A DNA stretch of 37,277 nucleotides from Betaproteobacteria bacterium RIFCSPLOWO2_12_FULL_62_58 (GCA_001772005.1 MERI01000192.1:1947-39223), one strand, 5' to 3'; counted from the first letter of the stretch, positions 17,153 to 25,220 are shown. Notes: a model not told the origin generated them from the letters alone. Numbers and translations: made by a program.

Positions 17153-17635
17153 ATGTATAAGAGAATCCTGGCGCCGGTCGACGGCAGCCACACCGCCACG
17201 CGCGGACTGAAGGAAGCGGTTCAGCTCGCAAAGGACCATAAGGCGAAGCTCAGACTCATGCATGTGGTGGACGAATCGGTCTTGACCCTGTATCCCGAGG
17301 CGATGGGCGGGACGGGTGAGTTGATCGACTCATTGATCGATGCCGGCAGGCAGACCTTGAAGAATGCGCGGACGCTCGCGGATCGGCACGGAGTAAAAGC
17401 GGAGACCGTAATGCATAAGAACCTCGCCGGTCGCGTCGCCGACTTGATTCTCAATGAAGCACAGAAGTGGCGCGCTGACGTCATCGTCATGGGCACCCAT
17501 GGTCGCCGCGGTATCAGCCACGCCATCCTCGGGAGCGACGCGGAGACCGTAGTCAGGTCCTCTCCGGTACCGGTGCTCCTGGTGCGCGGCAAGACAGCGG
17601 TGAGAGCAACCAGACGCGTGACGAAGCGGAAGTAA
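17153..17635 (+). CDS. universal stress protein UspA family
   Basis: A 160-aa single-domain universal stress protein. The N-terminal KRILAPVDGS strand-loop and the C-terminal ATP-binding motif G-2X-G-9X-G-S (VMGTHGRRGISHAILGS) are intact, placing it in the ATP-binding class. The last ~12 residues are a basic tail (TRRVTKRK). A clear AAAGGAGTGAGG ribosome binding site precedes the ATG. It is preceded by an FNR-type box and converges with the GroEL gene, the two stops being 11 nt apart. Confidence 0.95.
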   Translation: MYKRILAPVDGSHTATRGLKEAVQLAKDHKAKLRLMHVVDESVLTLYPEAMGGTGELIDSLIDAGRQTLKNARTLADRHGVKAETVMHKNLAGRVADLILNEAQKWRADVIVMGTHGRRGISHAILGSDAETVVRSSPVPVLLVRGKTAVRATRRVTKRK

Positions 17636-17646
17636 CGTCCCCTCCA

Positions 17647-19269
17647 TCACATCGGCGACATTCCACTCTCGTCACCGGAGGAGCCTGAATGCTCGGCCGC
17701 CTGGGCGATCAGGCAATCGGTGGTCAGGACCAGGCCCGCGATCGAGGCGGCATTCTGCAACGCCGAACGGGTGACTTTGCAGGGATCGAGCACGCCCATT
17801 TCAACCATATCGCCGTATTGGTTGGTGAGCGCATTGAAGCCGAAGTTGCCTTCGCCTTCAAGGACGCGGTTGAGAACGACCGATGACTCTTCGCCGGCAT
17901 TGGCCACGATCTGGCGAAACGGTTCTTCCGCCGCGCGCAACACGATCTTGATGCCGGCGTCCTGATCGGCATTATCCCCGCGCAGGCCGGCGAGTGGCGA
18001 GCGAGCGCGCAGAAGTGCGACGCCGCCGCCCGGCAGGATGCCTTCTTCAACGGCGGCATGGGTGGCGTGCATGGCGTCCTCGACCCGCGCCTTTTTCTCT
18101 TTCATTTCCGTTTCCGTCGCCGCGCCTACTTTTACCACGGCCACGCCTCCGGCAAGCTTGGCCACTCGCTCCTGAAGTTTCTCGCGGTTGTAATCGCTCG
18201 TCGCATCCTTGATCTGCTGGCGGATCTGGGCGATTCGCGCCGCGAGCGCGGCGGGGTCTCCGCCGCCGCCGATAATGGTGGTGTTGTCCTTGTCGATCTC
18301 GATGCGCTTGGCATGTCCCAGCTCGCCCAGTCCGGCGCGTTCCAGCGTCAAACCGGCCTCTTCGGCAATGACGCGCCCTCCGGTAAGGATCGCAATGTCC
18401 TCGAGTATTGCCTTGCGGCGGTCGCCAAACTCCGGGGATTTCACCGCGCAGGTCTTTACCACCCCACGGAGCGTATTGACGACCAGCGTGGCCAGCGCTT
18501 CGCCTTCCACTTCCTCGGCTATTACCAGCATCGGCTTTCCGGCTTTGGCCACCTGTTCGAGCACCGGAATCAGATCATTGATCGCCGCGATTTTTTTGTC
18601 GTGGATCAGCACGTACACGTCTTCGAGAATCACACGTTGCTTTTCCACATTGGTAATGAAATAGGGCGACAGGAAACCGCGGTTGAACTGCATGCCCTCG
18701 ACGATTTCCAGTTCGCTCGCCAGACCGCTTGCTTCCTCCACGGTGATCACGCCTTCCTTGCCGATCTTCTCCATCGCGTTCGCGATGAGTTCTCCGACCG
18801 ACCGGTCCGAATTGGCGGAGATCGTCGCAACCTGGGCGATCTCGATGGGGGTGCCGCAGGGCCGCGCCAGGCGCTGCAGTTCGGCGACGAGGGCGACGAC
18901 CGCCTTGTCGATGCCGCGCTTGAGGTCCATGGGGTTCATCCCCGCGGCGACGTACTTCATTCCCTCGACCAATATGCTGTGCGCCAGAACCATTGCGGTC
19001 GTGGTGCCGTCACCGGCGACGTCGGCAGTCTTGCTCGCCACCTCCCTCACCATCTGGGCGCCCATGTTTTCGAAGCGATCCGCCAGTTCAATCTCCCTGG
19101 CGACCACAACACCGGAATTGATGATGATAGGTGCGCCAAACCCGCGCTCCAACATGACCGTGCGCGCTTTTGGCCCCAGGGTCACCCGGACCGCCTGCGC
19201 GAGCGTGTTGATACCGGCCAGGATCCTGGCGTGAGCTTCATCGTGAAACACAAGTTGCTTGGCAGTCAT
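17647..19269 (-). CDS. groEL: divergent GroEL-type chaperonin lacking Asp52
   Basis: A 540-aa GroEL homologue, alignable without gaps to E. coli GroEL over its first 100 residues. D87 (AGDGTTT) and the D398 region (RVEDAMHAT) are kept, but the TKDG segment reads INSG, so K51 is Asn and the hydrolysis-related D52 is Ser; G35 of LGPKGR is Ala. The tail lacks GGM repeats and ends [13 protein letters not shown]. There is no groES next to it. By position beside uspA and by these changes it is likely a secondary, stress-linked chaperonin rather than the housekeeping one. Whether it turns over ATP normally or needs GroES is unknown. Confidence 0.93.
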   Translation of the reverse strand: MTAKQLVFHDEAHARILAGINTLAQAVRVTLGPKARTVMLERGFGAPIIINSGVVVAREIELADRFENMGAQMVREVASKTADVAGDGTTTAMVLAHSILVEGMKYVAAGMNPMDLKRGIDKAVVALVAELQRLARPCGTPIEIAQVATISANSDRSVGELIANAMEKIGKEGVITVEEASGLASELEIVEGMQFNRGFLSPYFITNVEKQRVILEDVYVLIHDKKIAAINDLIPVLEQVAKAGKPMLVIAEEVEGEALATLVVNTLRGVVKTCAVKSPEFGDRRKAILEDIAILTGGRVIAEEAGLTLERAGLGELGHAKRIEIDKDNTTIIGGGGDPAALAARIAQIRQQIKDATSDYNREKLQERVAKLAGGVAVVKVGAATETEMKEKKARVEDAMHATHAAVEEGILPGGGVALLRARSPLAGLRGDNADQDAGIKIVLRAAEEPFRQIVANAGEESSVVLNRVLEGEGNFGFNALTNQYGDMVEMGVLDPCKVTRSALQNAASIAGLVLTTDCLIAQAAEHSGSSGDESGMSPM

Positions 19270-19336
19270 GCTGTGAGCTCCGAAAATATCTCCGGGAAAC
19301 TAGTATCCTGAGTCGTTAATTGGTTGCAAAATTCTG

Positions 19337-19418
19337 GGCGTAGGTCGGGGTACGCGTAGCGTTCCCCGACATCCGCCAGGCGTCAGGTAGCCGCCGCTAC
19401 GGCAACCTGACCTACGCC
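19337..19418. repeat. nested inverted-repeat element with two internal hairpins
   Basis: Outer arms GGCGTAGGTC (19337-19346) and GACCTACGCC (19409-19418) are perfect complements. Inside, GTCGGGG/CCCCGAC (19344-19350, 19364-19370) and GTCAGGT/ACCTGAC (19382-19388, 19405-19411) form two further hairpins that overlap the ends of the outer arms, so alternative folds compete. It lies upstream of groEL in a 400-bp gene-less stretch. It resembles REP/BIME-type dispersed elements. Confidence 0.72.
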
Positions 19419-19590
19419 GGCTCAACGCAAGCGGCTCCACGAATTCTGCATCGAAATAATGACTCACCACACTAGGAAAAATAATCAGAACGCCGCCCCG
19501 CACGTTTGATCGGGGACAGACTCTTGATCCATCGGAAACAGTCGATCATCCGGCGCTTCCTATAGCGTAGCCGACGGCGGTGAGCGCGAA

Positions 19591-19632
19591 TTGATCTAAG
19601 TCAATACAAGCGGCTGTCAATCCACGTCTAAT
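19591..19632 (+). promoter_or_regulatory. FNR/ANR-type box with -10
   Basis: TTGAT-CTAA-GTCAA (19591-19604) matches the consensus at 9 of 10 positions. TCTAAT (19627-19632, five of six to TATAAT) is centred exactly 32 bp from the box centre, so this is a well-formed class II FNR promoter. It now drives only a truncated YdaT-like ORF and exporter debris. Confidence 0.72.
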
Positions 19633-19669
19633 GGGTCCAAACGGAGACTGACATGGAGGTCGACGGCCC

Positions 19670-19804
19670 ATGCTGCGAAGCGAACGCCGTTATCCGGACT
19701 CGATGACGAACCTGCACCCGCGGGTGCGGACAAGGGCCATCCACATCGCCAACGCGCTGCTGGGAGAAGACCTCGAGGAAGCTCGGGCGATCCACATCGC
19801 GTAA
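19670..19804 (+). pseudogene. truncated YdaT-like paralogue
   Basis: A 44-codon ORF whose product matches the gene at 11192: RRYPDSM, then [13 protein letters not shown], then EARAIHIA, followed at once by TAA where the intact copy continues with RAKQW and 9 more residues. The N-terminus has lost the MPW signature. The TAA overlaps the ATG of the ABC ATPase fragment (TAATG). It may still be translated, since promoter and frame are intact, but it lacks the C-terminal helix of the family. Confidence 0.7.
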
Positions 19805-20363
19805 TGTCGCCATTACTGGAAACTTCGCCCTGCGACAGAGAAGCCGCCGCCGTCCTTGTGGCGCGCGGCCTCACCAAGATCTACCGTATGGGCGCGACCG
19901 AGGTGCACGCGCTGCGCGGCGTGGATCTCCGGGTCCGTGCGGGTGAGTTCGTCGTGCTGCTCGGACCGTCGGGCAGCGGCAAGTCCACGCTCCTGAACAT
20001 TCTCGGCGGGCTCGATACGCCTACTTCGGGCGAGGTGCGGTTTCTCGATCACGACCTGAAGAACGCCGATGAGGCGGCGCTCACGCGCTATCGCCCGAGT
20101 ACATTTACGCGACGCGCGGCGGCGGCATGCCCGACGACGAGTGGTTCGGCGTGTTCTGGGTCGACGCCAAGGCCCTCGCCGCGGCGTTCAACATGGATGG
20201 CGCGTTCAATTCGGTGCTGCTGCGCCTCGCGCACGGGGCGTCCGCGCAGACGGCGCTGGACGCGCTCGACCGGATGGTCGAGGACGGACTGCGGCCGGGC
20301 GAGCGCGTGGTGGTCTATCCCTCCGACGCGCTGCGCGACGGTTCTCGCATCCGCTCGCGGTAA
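19804..20363 (+). pseudogene. collapsed MacB/DevA-type exporter operon (ATPase, permease and HlyD pieces)
   Basis: Three fragments lie head to tail. First, about 96 residues of a LolD/MacB-type ATPase with Walker [10 protein letters not shown], ending after ALTRYR. Second, in another frame from about 20094, a periplasmic piece of an FtsX/MacB permease ([17 protein letters not shown] ... LRLAHGAS ... LDALDR). Third, fused in frame from about 20277, a C-terminus typical of HlyD/RND adaptor proteins ([14 protein letters not shown], ending at 20363). The order equals that of an ATPase-permease-adaptor operon, so two internal deletions from one operon explain it. Confidence 0.8.
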
Positions 20364-20368
20364 GAAGA

Positions 20369-20405
20369 ACAGGAATAGACAGGATTAACAGGATTTACAG
20401 GATTC
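20369..20405. repeat. 9-bp ACAGGATT tandem repeats
   Basis: ACAGGATTA, ACAGGATTT and ACAGGATTC follow each other at 20379-20405, preceded by a degenerate ACAGGAATAG at 20369. It starts 6 nt after the end of the exporter debris. Similar ACAGGATT arrays are dispersed in many bacterial genomes. Confidence 0.8.
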
Positions 20406-20427
20406 AAACACCAATCACCGCTTGCCG

Positions 20428-20482
20428 CGAACGGCGTGATTCGTGAGTCGTGATTCGACTCCCCTCCTTGTCTAGGAGGGGT
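20428..20482. repeat. left copy of inverted repeat flanking the higBA segment
   Basis: The 55-bp stretch begins CGAACGGCGTGATTCGTGAG and ends in the hairpin CCCCTCC-TTGTCTA-GGAGGGG. It is an imperfect inverted copy of 22507-22570, lacking 7 nt present there and differing at a few positions. Confidence 0.8.
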
Positions 20483-20686
20483 TCCGGCTCCCAACACTCG
20501 TGAATTCCCCGGGCCCGATCCCCAAGGTAAGTGTCCAGTGCCTGATTCGCCTTCAGAACCACGGTGCGCACGTCGAACATCGGAGTCAGTCGCGACCGTG
20601 CAAGTGGTGACAGCACTCCCACCGCGCGGAATGCTCCAAATCTAGCGGGGAGGATCGGCAGATAACAATACGCTCCGCGCATGCGG
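20483..20686. other. gene-less stretch inside the repeat-bounded segment
   Basis: No gene is supported. A minus-strand frame across 20404-20682 is open but has no family likeness and runs through the inverted repeat, so it is not called. Confidence 0.5.
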
Positions 20687-21886
20687 TTAACTCCATTTCA
20701 TTTCGGGGAAGAGACGCCGCACCTGACGGTAACCAACGAGCTTACCGAATGCGCCATACCCCGATTTTTCGCGCCGGAGTCGACCCGCAATAATCGCGGG
20801 ACTGATATGTAGTCTATCAGCAAGCGCATGAATCGTTTCAACCGAAGGACGAAGAAATGCTTCGCTCCTCTTCCAAACCGACCTGGGAATGAAAGCGTCC
20901 CTCGCGAGGCGGTTTGCCTCCGCTTCCTTTGCATCGTCGTCCCGCTCATCCTCCACACTCTCATCGGTAATCGCGACATCCTTATCGGACAGATGCTTCC
21001 ATGCGTGAGCAAGCTCGTGAAGAAGCGTATACCAGAAATTATCGAGCCGATCGTGCCGAAGCGTAATTCCGATGACCGGCGCGCCGTCCTGATCGAGCAT
21101 GGATGCCCCATCAAGCTTGGTTTGAGGTAATGCTGGCCAAATGATTAGTGCAACACCCTTTCCAGAGAGAAACTCCTGCGCGAGACGCGGTCCCTTTTCA
21201 GCCCAACTAAGCCGTGCCACATACAAAAGAAACTCCTCATTCAGCGTTCCCGGACGCCATTGACCGCGCTCGCAGCGTGATTCGTTTGCAAGTTCACGAA
21301 CCTTAGCGACCCAAAGGCGGAGGTTGGTCTTGTTGGTTTGGGGCGTCGCACCGTAAGTAATTGTGCGCCGAAGATAAAGAGGCCCGTGCTGTGGCTTAAG
21401 ATAACGGCGCACGATGGCGCTGGTCGTGAGGCGAGTTGCCTCGTCGTCCCGAAACCATCCGGATTTCACCAAATACGGTAACGGAATCTTCTCTTCAGAT
21501 TCCTCATCGCGATATTGAGTCGAGTTTGGTTCGCGTATTAGTAACTCAGCAGGAATGCGAAGTGACTCGCTGAGCGCTCGCACCATTGTCAATGTGAGCG
21601 GCCGCTTGCGAGACAGGACTTCAGACACGCGATTCTTACCCCCTAAAATCGGCGCGAGGTCTTTTTGTTTCAATCCCTGTTCTTCCATTCGAAACAGGAT
21701 CGCACCGATCGGATCGGGACGGTCAAATTTAAACCGCTCCTTTTCGTAGTCCTCGACCAGCTTCGCCAGAAGCTCCAGGCGATCGCCATCGGGCGTCCCC
21801 GGAACAGGATCCTCGGCCGCGAGGTTTTCGACCTCGGCCAGGTAGTTGCGGTACTGCTCCTCTGTCTTGACGATTCTCGGTTCCAT
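20687..21886 (-). CDS. higA: HigA-type antitoxin fused to ImmA/IrrE-like zinc peptidase
   Basis: A 399-aa protein. Residues 1-120 are a HigA-type antitoxin: an N-terminal helical segment (TEEQYRNYLAEVENLA) and a helix-turn-helix at about 71-105 (LKQKDLAPILGGKNRVSEVL). The C-terminal half is an ImmA/IrrE peptidase with HELAH at 290-294 and a likely third zinc ligand in EAEAN (321-325). ATG 21886 is chosen because the family N-terminus begins there; it lies 10 nt after the toxin stop. ImmA-type domains usually cleave repressors in response to a signal, so a self-controlling antitoxin is plausible but inferred. Standard HigA is about 100-130 aa, so this is a large variant. Confidence 0.85.
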   Translation of the reverse strand: MEPRIVKTEEQYRNYLAEVENLAAEDPVPGTPDGDRLELLAKLVEDYEKERFKFDRPDPIGAILFRMEEQGLKQKDLAPILGGKNRVSEVLSRKRPLTLTMVRALSESLRIPAELLIREPNSTQYRDEESEEKIPLPYLVKSGWFRDDEATRLTTSAIVRRYLKPQHGPLYLRRTITYGATPQTNKTNLRLWVAKVRELANESRCERGQWRPGTLNEEFLLYVARLSWAEKGPRLAQEFLSGKGVALIIWPALPQTKLDGASMLDQDGAPVIGITLRHDRLDNFWYTLLHELAHAWKHLSDKDVAITDESVEDERDDDAKEAEANRLARDAFIPRSVWKRSEAFLRPSVETIHALADRLHISPAIIAGRLRREKSGYGAFGKLVGYRQVRRLFPEMKWS

Positions 21887-21896
21887 AGTCCCGTTA

Positions 21897-22181
21897 TCAA
21901 TTCGCGCGTTTACTGTATTCAGCATGTGTCCCAATCCAGCGGACTGCAATGGTACCGGTGTTGTAGGCCACCACCGTCTCAAGTCTGTAATGATTACCCT
22001 TGACGTTGAACATGACCACGTTCCCAGCCAGGAAGCTCACCGACGCGTACCGGTCCTTGATATCCTGCGATGTCCGCCATCGAGCTGCCTCAGTATCGGC
22101 GATCCAGTTCTCGATCCAGGGACGGGCGTCGGCGTGCGCGCCGGCAAACTCATCAAGCTTGTCCCGCCCCACGATTCGCAT
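21897..22181 (-). CDS. higB: HigB-type mRNA interferase toxin
   Basis: A 94-aa RelE-superfamily toxin of the HigB_toxin type. The N-terminal IVGRDKLDEFAGAH, the central FLAGNVVMFNVKGNHYRL and the terminal RWIGTHAEYSK are family hallmarks. It precedes its antitoxin gene, the usual higBA order, with a 10-nt gap. It is expected to cleave translated mRNA on the ribosome. Two palindromes upstream (22223-22265) are likely antitoxin operators. Confidence 0.9.
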   Translation of the reverse strand: MRIVGRDKLDEFAGAHADARPWIENWIADTEAARWRTSQDIKDRYASVSFLAGNVVMFNVKGNHYRLETVVAYNTGTIAVRWIGTHAEYSKRAN

Positions 22182-22222
22182 TGGTGTTCTTCTTGCAGTT
22201 CATGGCGTGAGGATACCATAAT

Positions 22223-22265
22223 GTTCCCGATATGGGAACTACCATCGGGTTCCCGGTATCGGGAA
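22223..22265 (-). promoter_or_regulatory. paired palindromic operators upstream of higB
   Basis: GTTCCCGATATGGGAAC (22223-22239) and TTCCCGGTATCGGGAA (22250-22265) are near-identical palindromes of pattern TTCCCG-n-TAT-n-GGGAA with centres about 26-27 bp apart. They lie 42-84 nt before the higB ATG, where HigA-family antitoxins bind to autoregulate. Confidence 0.75.
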
Positions 22266-22506
22266 GCCGAAGGCCATATCAAAAGGAGCCTACGAAGAAA
22301 GGTGCGACCCGGAGTGATGAGACCTCAGGGGCAGACTCGGATTTCCGGGGCCCTTGAGAGCCGCCGAGCAGCGCAGGGCACCGCACGGGCTTGCGAGGTA
22401 GCGGCGGCGAACCGGGGCGCCCCCCCGGCCATGCGCGACGTAGTCGCGCGGGAATTGACGCCTCGGTAACGAGGTAACGCTTCCACCACCCCGGCGCGTA
22501 CGCGCC
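22266..22506. other. gene-less GC-rich stretch
   Basis: Between the operators and the right inverted repeat I see no supported gene. Both strands have open frames because of high GC, but none has a ribosome binding site or recognisable product. Confidence 0.5.
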
Positions 22507-22570
22507 ACCCCTCCTCAACAAGGAGGGGAGAGTCGAATCACGACCCACGAATCACGACTCATGCCGTTCG
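22507..22570. repeat. right copy of inverted repeat flanking the higBA segment
   Basis: The 64-bp stretch contains CCCCTCC-TCAACAA-GGAGGGG followed by GTGATTCG-type repeats in reverse orientation and ends in GCCGTTCG. It is the imperfect reverse complement of 20428-20482. The outer flanks show no obvious target duplication. Confidence 0.8.
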
Positions 22571-22598
22571 TGGGTGCCCGTCGGGTGCCAGGCCGCGG

Positions 22599-24329
22599 TC
22601 AGCGGCCCATCGTTCGCACCAGCAGTGGTTTGAGTTCGCGCAGTCCGCGCGCGTTGAGCACATCCTTCGGCCCGAGCCAGCCGCGGCGCGCCTGGCCGAT
22701 GCCGTAACGCAAATGGGCAAAATCGTGCGTGCCGTGCGCGTCGGAGTTGACCGCCACCAGCACGCCCTCGTCGCGCGCCATCTGGCAGTGCACGTCATTC
22801 AAATCGAGCCGGTCCGGCTGCGCGTTCAGCTCGAGGAAGCAGCCGCGGCGTTTCGCCGCGCGCATGATTTTCAGCATGTCCACATCGCACGCCTCACGCT
22901 CCCCGAGCAGCCGCCCGCTCGGGTGCGCGAGCACGGTGAAGTAGCGGCTCTCCATCGCGCGCAGGATACGCTCGGTCTGCTTGCCGCGCGGGAGGTTGAA
23001 TGCGCTGTGCACCGCCCCGACCACGATGTCGAGCCGTTTCAGCACCGAGTCCGGCAGGTCGAGGCTGCCGTCCGGCAGAATATCGACCTCGATTCCCTTC
23101 AATATCGTGATGCCGGCGAGCTCGCCGTTCAAACGATCGATTTCGTCGATCTGCTTCAGCACCCGGCCCGGATCGAGCCCGCGCGCCACCGTAAGCCGGC
23201 GGGAGTGTTCGGTGATCGCGACATAAGTGAGGCCCACCGCCTTGGCGGCGAGCGCCATCTCCTTGACGCTGTTGTGACCGTCGCTCGCTGTGGTGTGCAG
23301 GTGCAGGTCGCCCTTGAGATCCTCGAGTGTAACCAGCCGCGGCAGTTCACCCCGGCGGGCGGCCTCGATCTCGCCGCGATCCTCGCGAAGTTCGGGCGGG
23401 ATGAACGGCAATCCGACCGCCTCGAACACCGACTCCTCGGTTTCTCCCGCGATCCGGGTCTCGGCGCGGAACACGCCATACTCGTTGATCTTGAGCCCGC
23501 GCCCCTGTCCCAGCCGGCGAATCGCGATGTTGTGCGCTTTTGAACCGGTGAAATAATGAAGCGCCGCGCCGTAGCTCTCGCGCGGCACCAGGCGCACATC
23601 CACGTGCAGCCCCGAGCGCAGCACGACGCTCGCACGCGTCTCGCCGCTGGCAAGCACCTCTTTCACTTCGTCGTAGCCGCGCAGCCGCTCCATCACCGGG
23701 CTGCCCGCGCGCGCCGCGACCAGAATGTCGAGATCGCCCACCGTTTCGCGCATGCGCCGGAAACTGCCGGCGACCGTGACCACGGCAACGCCGCGAACCG
23801 ACTTGAGATGGGCCACGAGCGCTTCCGCGTACTGAGCCGCCACGGCGAGCTTGACGCGCTGCCCGCCGCGATCATGCTGCTCGAGCGCCTGCAGGATTTG
23901 ACTTTCGGTCTTCTCCCCGAAACCGGGCACCTCCCGGATCTTGCCGGATCGCGCCGCCCGGCGCAGTTGCTCGAGGGAGTCCACTTCAAGCACGTCGTGC
24001 AGGAGCCTCACGCGCTTCGGCCCCAGGCCGGGGATCTTGAGCAGCTCGGTGATCGCCGCGGGCATCTCGCGGTGCATCCGTTCCAGCAGGCCGCAGGTGC
24101 CGCTGGCGCAGATCTCACGGATCTTGCCCTCCAGATCCGCCCCCACGCCCGGCAGCTTGGGCAGCGCCGGGCCCTGATCGACGAGCGTCTTCAAATCCCG
24201 CGAGAATTCACCCACCGTGCGCGCCGCATTGCGATAGGCACGGATGCGAAACGGGTTATCGCCGCGAATCTCGAGCAGATCGGCGATCTCCTCGAACACC
24301 GCGGCGATGTCTGCGTTATGTATCGGCAC
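22599..24329 (-). CDS. polX: PolX-type DNA polymerase/3'-5' exonuclease
   Basis: A 576-aa family X DNA polymerase with a PHP domain, acting in base-excision and gap repair. Helix-hairpin-helix motifs appear at about 58-66, 98-106 (IPGLGPKRV) and 134-142 (VPGFGEKTE). The palm has D199 and D201 (VGDLDIL) and D244 (VDVRL). The PHP nuclease domain starts at DLHLHT (341-346), with TEHSRRL at 373-379. The GTG start at 24329 (VPIHNADIA) is chosen because it matches the family N-terminus and length; the open frame extends to 24464 with no similarity. It follows the 46-aa gene by 80 nt and may share the FNR-box promoter at 25180. Confidence 0.93.
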   Translation of the reverse strand: MPIHNADIAAVFEEIADLLEIRGDNPFRIRAYRNAARTVGEFSRDLKTLVDQGPALPKLPGVGADLEGKIREICASGTCGLLERMHREMPAAITELLKIPGLGPKRVRLLHDVLEVDSLEQLRRAARSGKIREVPGFGEKTESQILQALEQHDRGGQRVKLAVAAQYAEALVAHLKSVRGVAVVTVAGSFRRMRETVGDLDILVAARAGSPVMERLRGYDEVKEVLASGETRASVVLRSGLHVDVRLVPRESYGAALHYFTGSKAHNIAIRRLGQGRGLKINEYGVFRAETRIAGETEESVFEAVGLPFIPPELREDRGEIEAARRGELPRLVTLEDLKGDLHLHTTASDGHNSVKEMALAAKAVGLTYVAITEHSRRLTVARGLDPGRVLKQIDEIDRLNGELAGITILKGIEVDILPDGSLDLPDSVLKRLDIVVGAVHSAFNLPRGKQTERILRAMESRYFTVLAHPSGRLLGEREACDVDMLKIMRAAKRRGCFLELNAQPDRLDLNDVHCQMARDEGVLVAVNSDAHGTHDFAHLRYGIGQARRGWLGPKDVLNARGLRELKPLLVRTMGR

Positions 24330-24409
24330 CTTTTCCGGACTTGCCAGGTTATCGCAAGACCTCGCGGACCCGGATGCGCTAAGCCGCGCAGCGGTTATGC
24401 ACCGTCCGG

Positions 24410-24550
24410 CTACAGCCTTGGCGTCGCCTCGTGGGCATAGACGGTTTCGCGCTGCCGCTGGCACACCACACAGCGTGCGGCGGCGGGAAATGCGGCGAGC
24501 CGCTCATAGTCGATGTCACCATCCTGAACTGGGGGGTTATTCGCGCCCAT
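24410..24550 (-). CDS. 46-aa CxxC protein
   Basis: A small ORF, MGANNPPVQDGDIDYERLAA at the start and RCVVCQRQRE further on, ending EATPRL. It has one CxxC pair (C27, C30) that could bind metal or act in redox chemistry. GGAG lies 5 nt before its ATG, and it overlaps the end of the 198-aa gene by 14 nt, which favours real, coupled translation. No homologue is recognised. Confidence 0.55.
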   Translation of the reverse strand: MGANNPPVQDGDIDYERLAAFPAAARCVVCQRQRETVYAHEATPRL

Positions 24551-25133
24551 AGAGGCTCCGCCATTCGAGCGGCCAGTCGCGCATCAACCGCTTGATGATG
24601 TTGACATCCATGCCGGCGGAGCGGTAGGTCCATACCGCTTCGTCCTTGTCGAGCTTGTTGAGCCGGTGAAACTTGACGTTGACGTCCTGGTGCGCCAGTT
24701 CGGCGTGATGGTAGCGTGCCGTCTCCTGCGCGGCGTCGGCATCACCGGGGAACGACAGCCATTCCTGCGTGAAGACGAACTGCATGCGCTCCAGGTCGTG
24801 ACACATGGCATCATCGACCGCAACCGGCTTGTCGAGTTCCGGGGGCTTCGCGTCGTAGTCAAGAACCCAGCCGCCGTAAAGGTCGCCGCCTCGGGTGGCG
24901 TAGAACGCTTTTTCGTTTGGCGAGAAATAGTTTTCGAGGAGGAAAAAGGCGGTCTGATACTCATTGTTCACGGACCCCACCCACCAGCCGCAGACGTCGT
25001 CCTTGCGCGCCGTGTAGACGACCGCGCACAGCAGTCCCACCCCGCGCGGGGCGTAGGCGAGGAAGCACTGCGGATCGCCACTCACGTGGGACGATCTGGG
25101 CCCGCCGCGCGTGGCCACTGAGATGGCAGACAT
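24537..25133 (-). CDS. conserved-looking protein of unknown function, FNR-box controlled
   Basis: A 198-aa protein that I do not recognise. The ATG at 25133 has a strong AAGGAGGTGCG ribosome binding site. The N-terminal third is hydrophobic and aromatic (FLAYAPRGVGLLCAVVYTA, then DDVCGWWVGS), followed by a charged region with HHAELAHQDVNVKFHRL and a C-terminal MRDWPLEWRSLYGRE. No export signal is evident. It is first after the FNR-type box at 25180-25193, upstream of the CxxC ORF and polX. The open frame extends far upstream to 26798, but that part is the antisense of the kinase-like gene opposite. Confidence 0.72.
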   Translation of the reverse strand: MSAISVATRGGPRSSHVSGDPQCFLAYAPRGVGLLCAVVYTARKDDVCGWWVGSVNNEYQTAFFLLENYFSPNEKAFYATRGGDLYGGWVLDYDAKPPELDKPVAVDDAMCHDLERMQFVFTQEWLSFPGDADAAQETARYHHAELAHQDVNVKFHRLNKLDKDEAVWTYRSAGMDVNIIKRLMRDWPLEWRSLYGRE

Positions 25134-25149
25134 ATCGCACCTCCTTGTT

Positions 25150-25220
25150 TCTATAGTAGCGGCGGGAGGCGGTGGCGCGTTGATATAGATCAAAAGGTTG
25201 CGCGCCTTCCGGTCTATTAT
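25150..25220. promoter_or_regulatory. perfect FNR box in a divergent promoter
   Basis: TTGAT-ATAG-ATCAA (25180-25193) matches all 10 consensus positions. Rightward, TATTAT (25215-25220) is centred 31 bp from the box centre; leftward, TATAGA (25155-25150) or TACTAT (25159-25154) is centred 30-34 bp away. One box could therefore serve the 198-aa gene on the minus strand and the APH/AAA gene on the plus strand. Confidence 0.75.
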
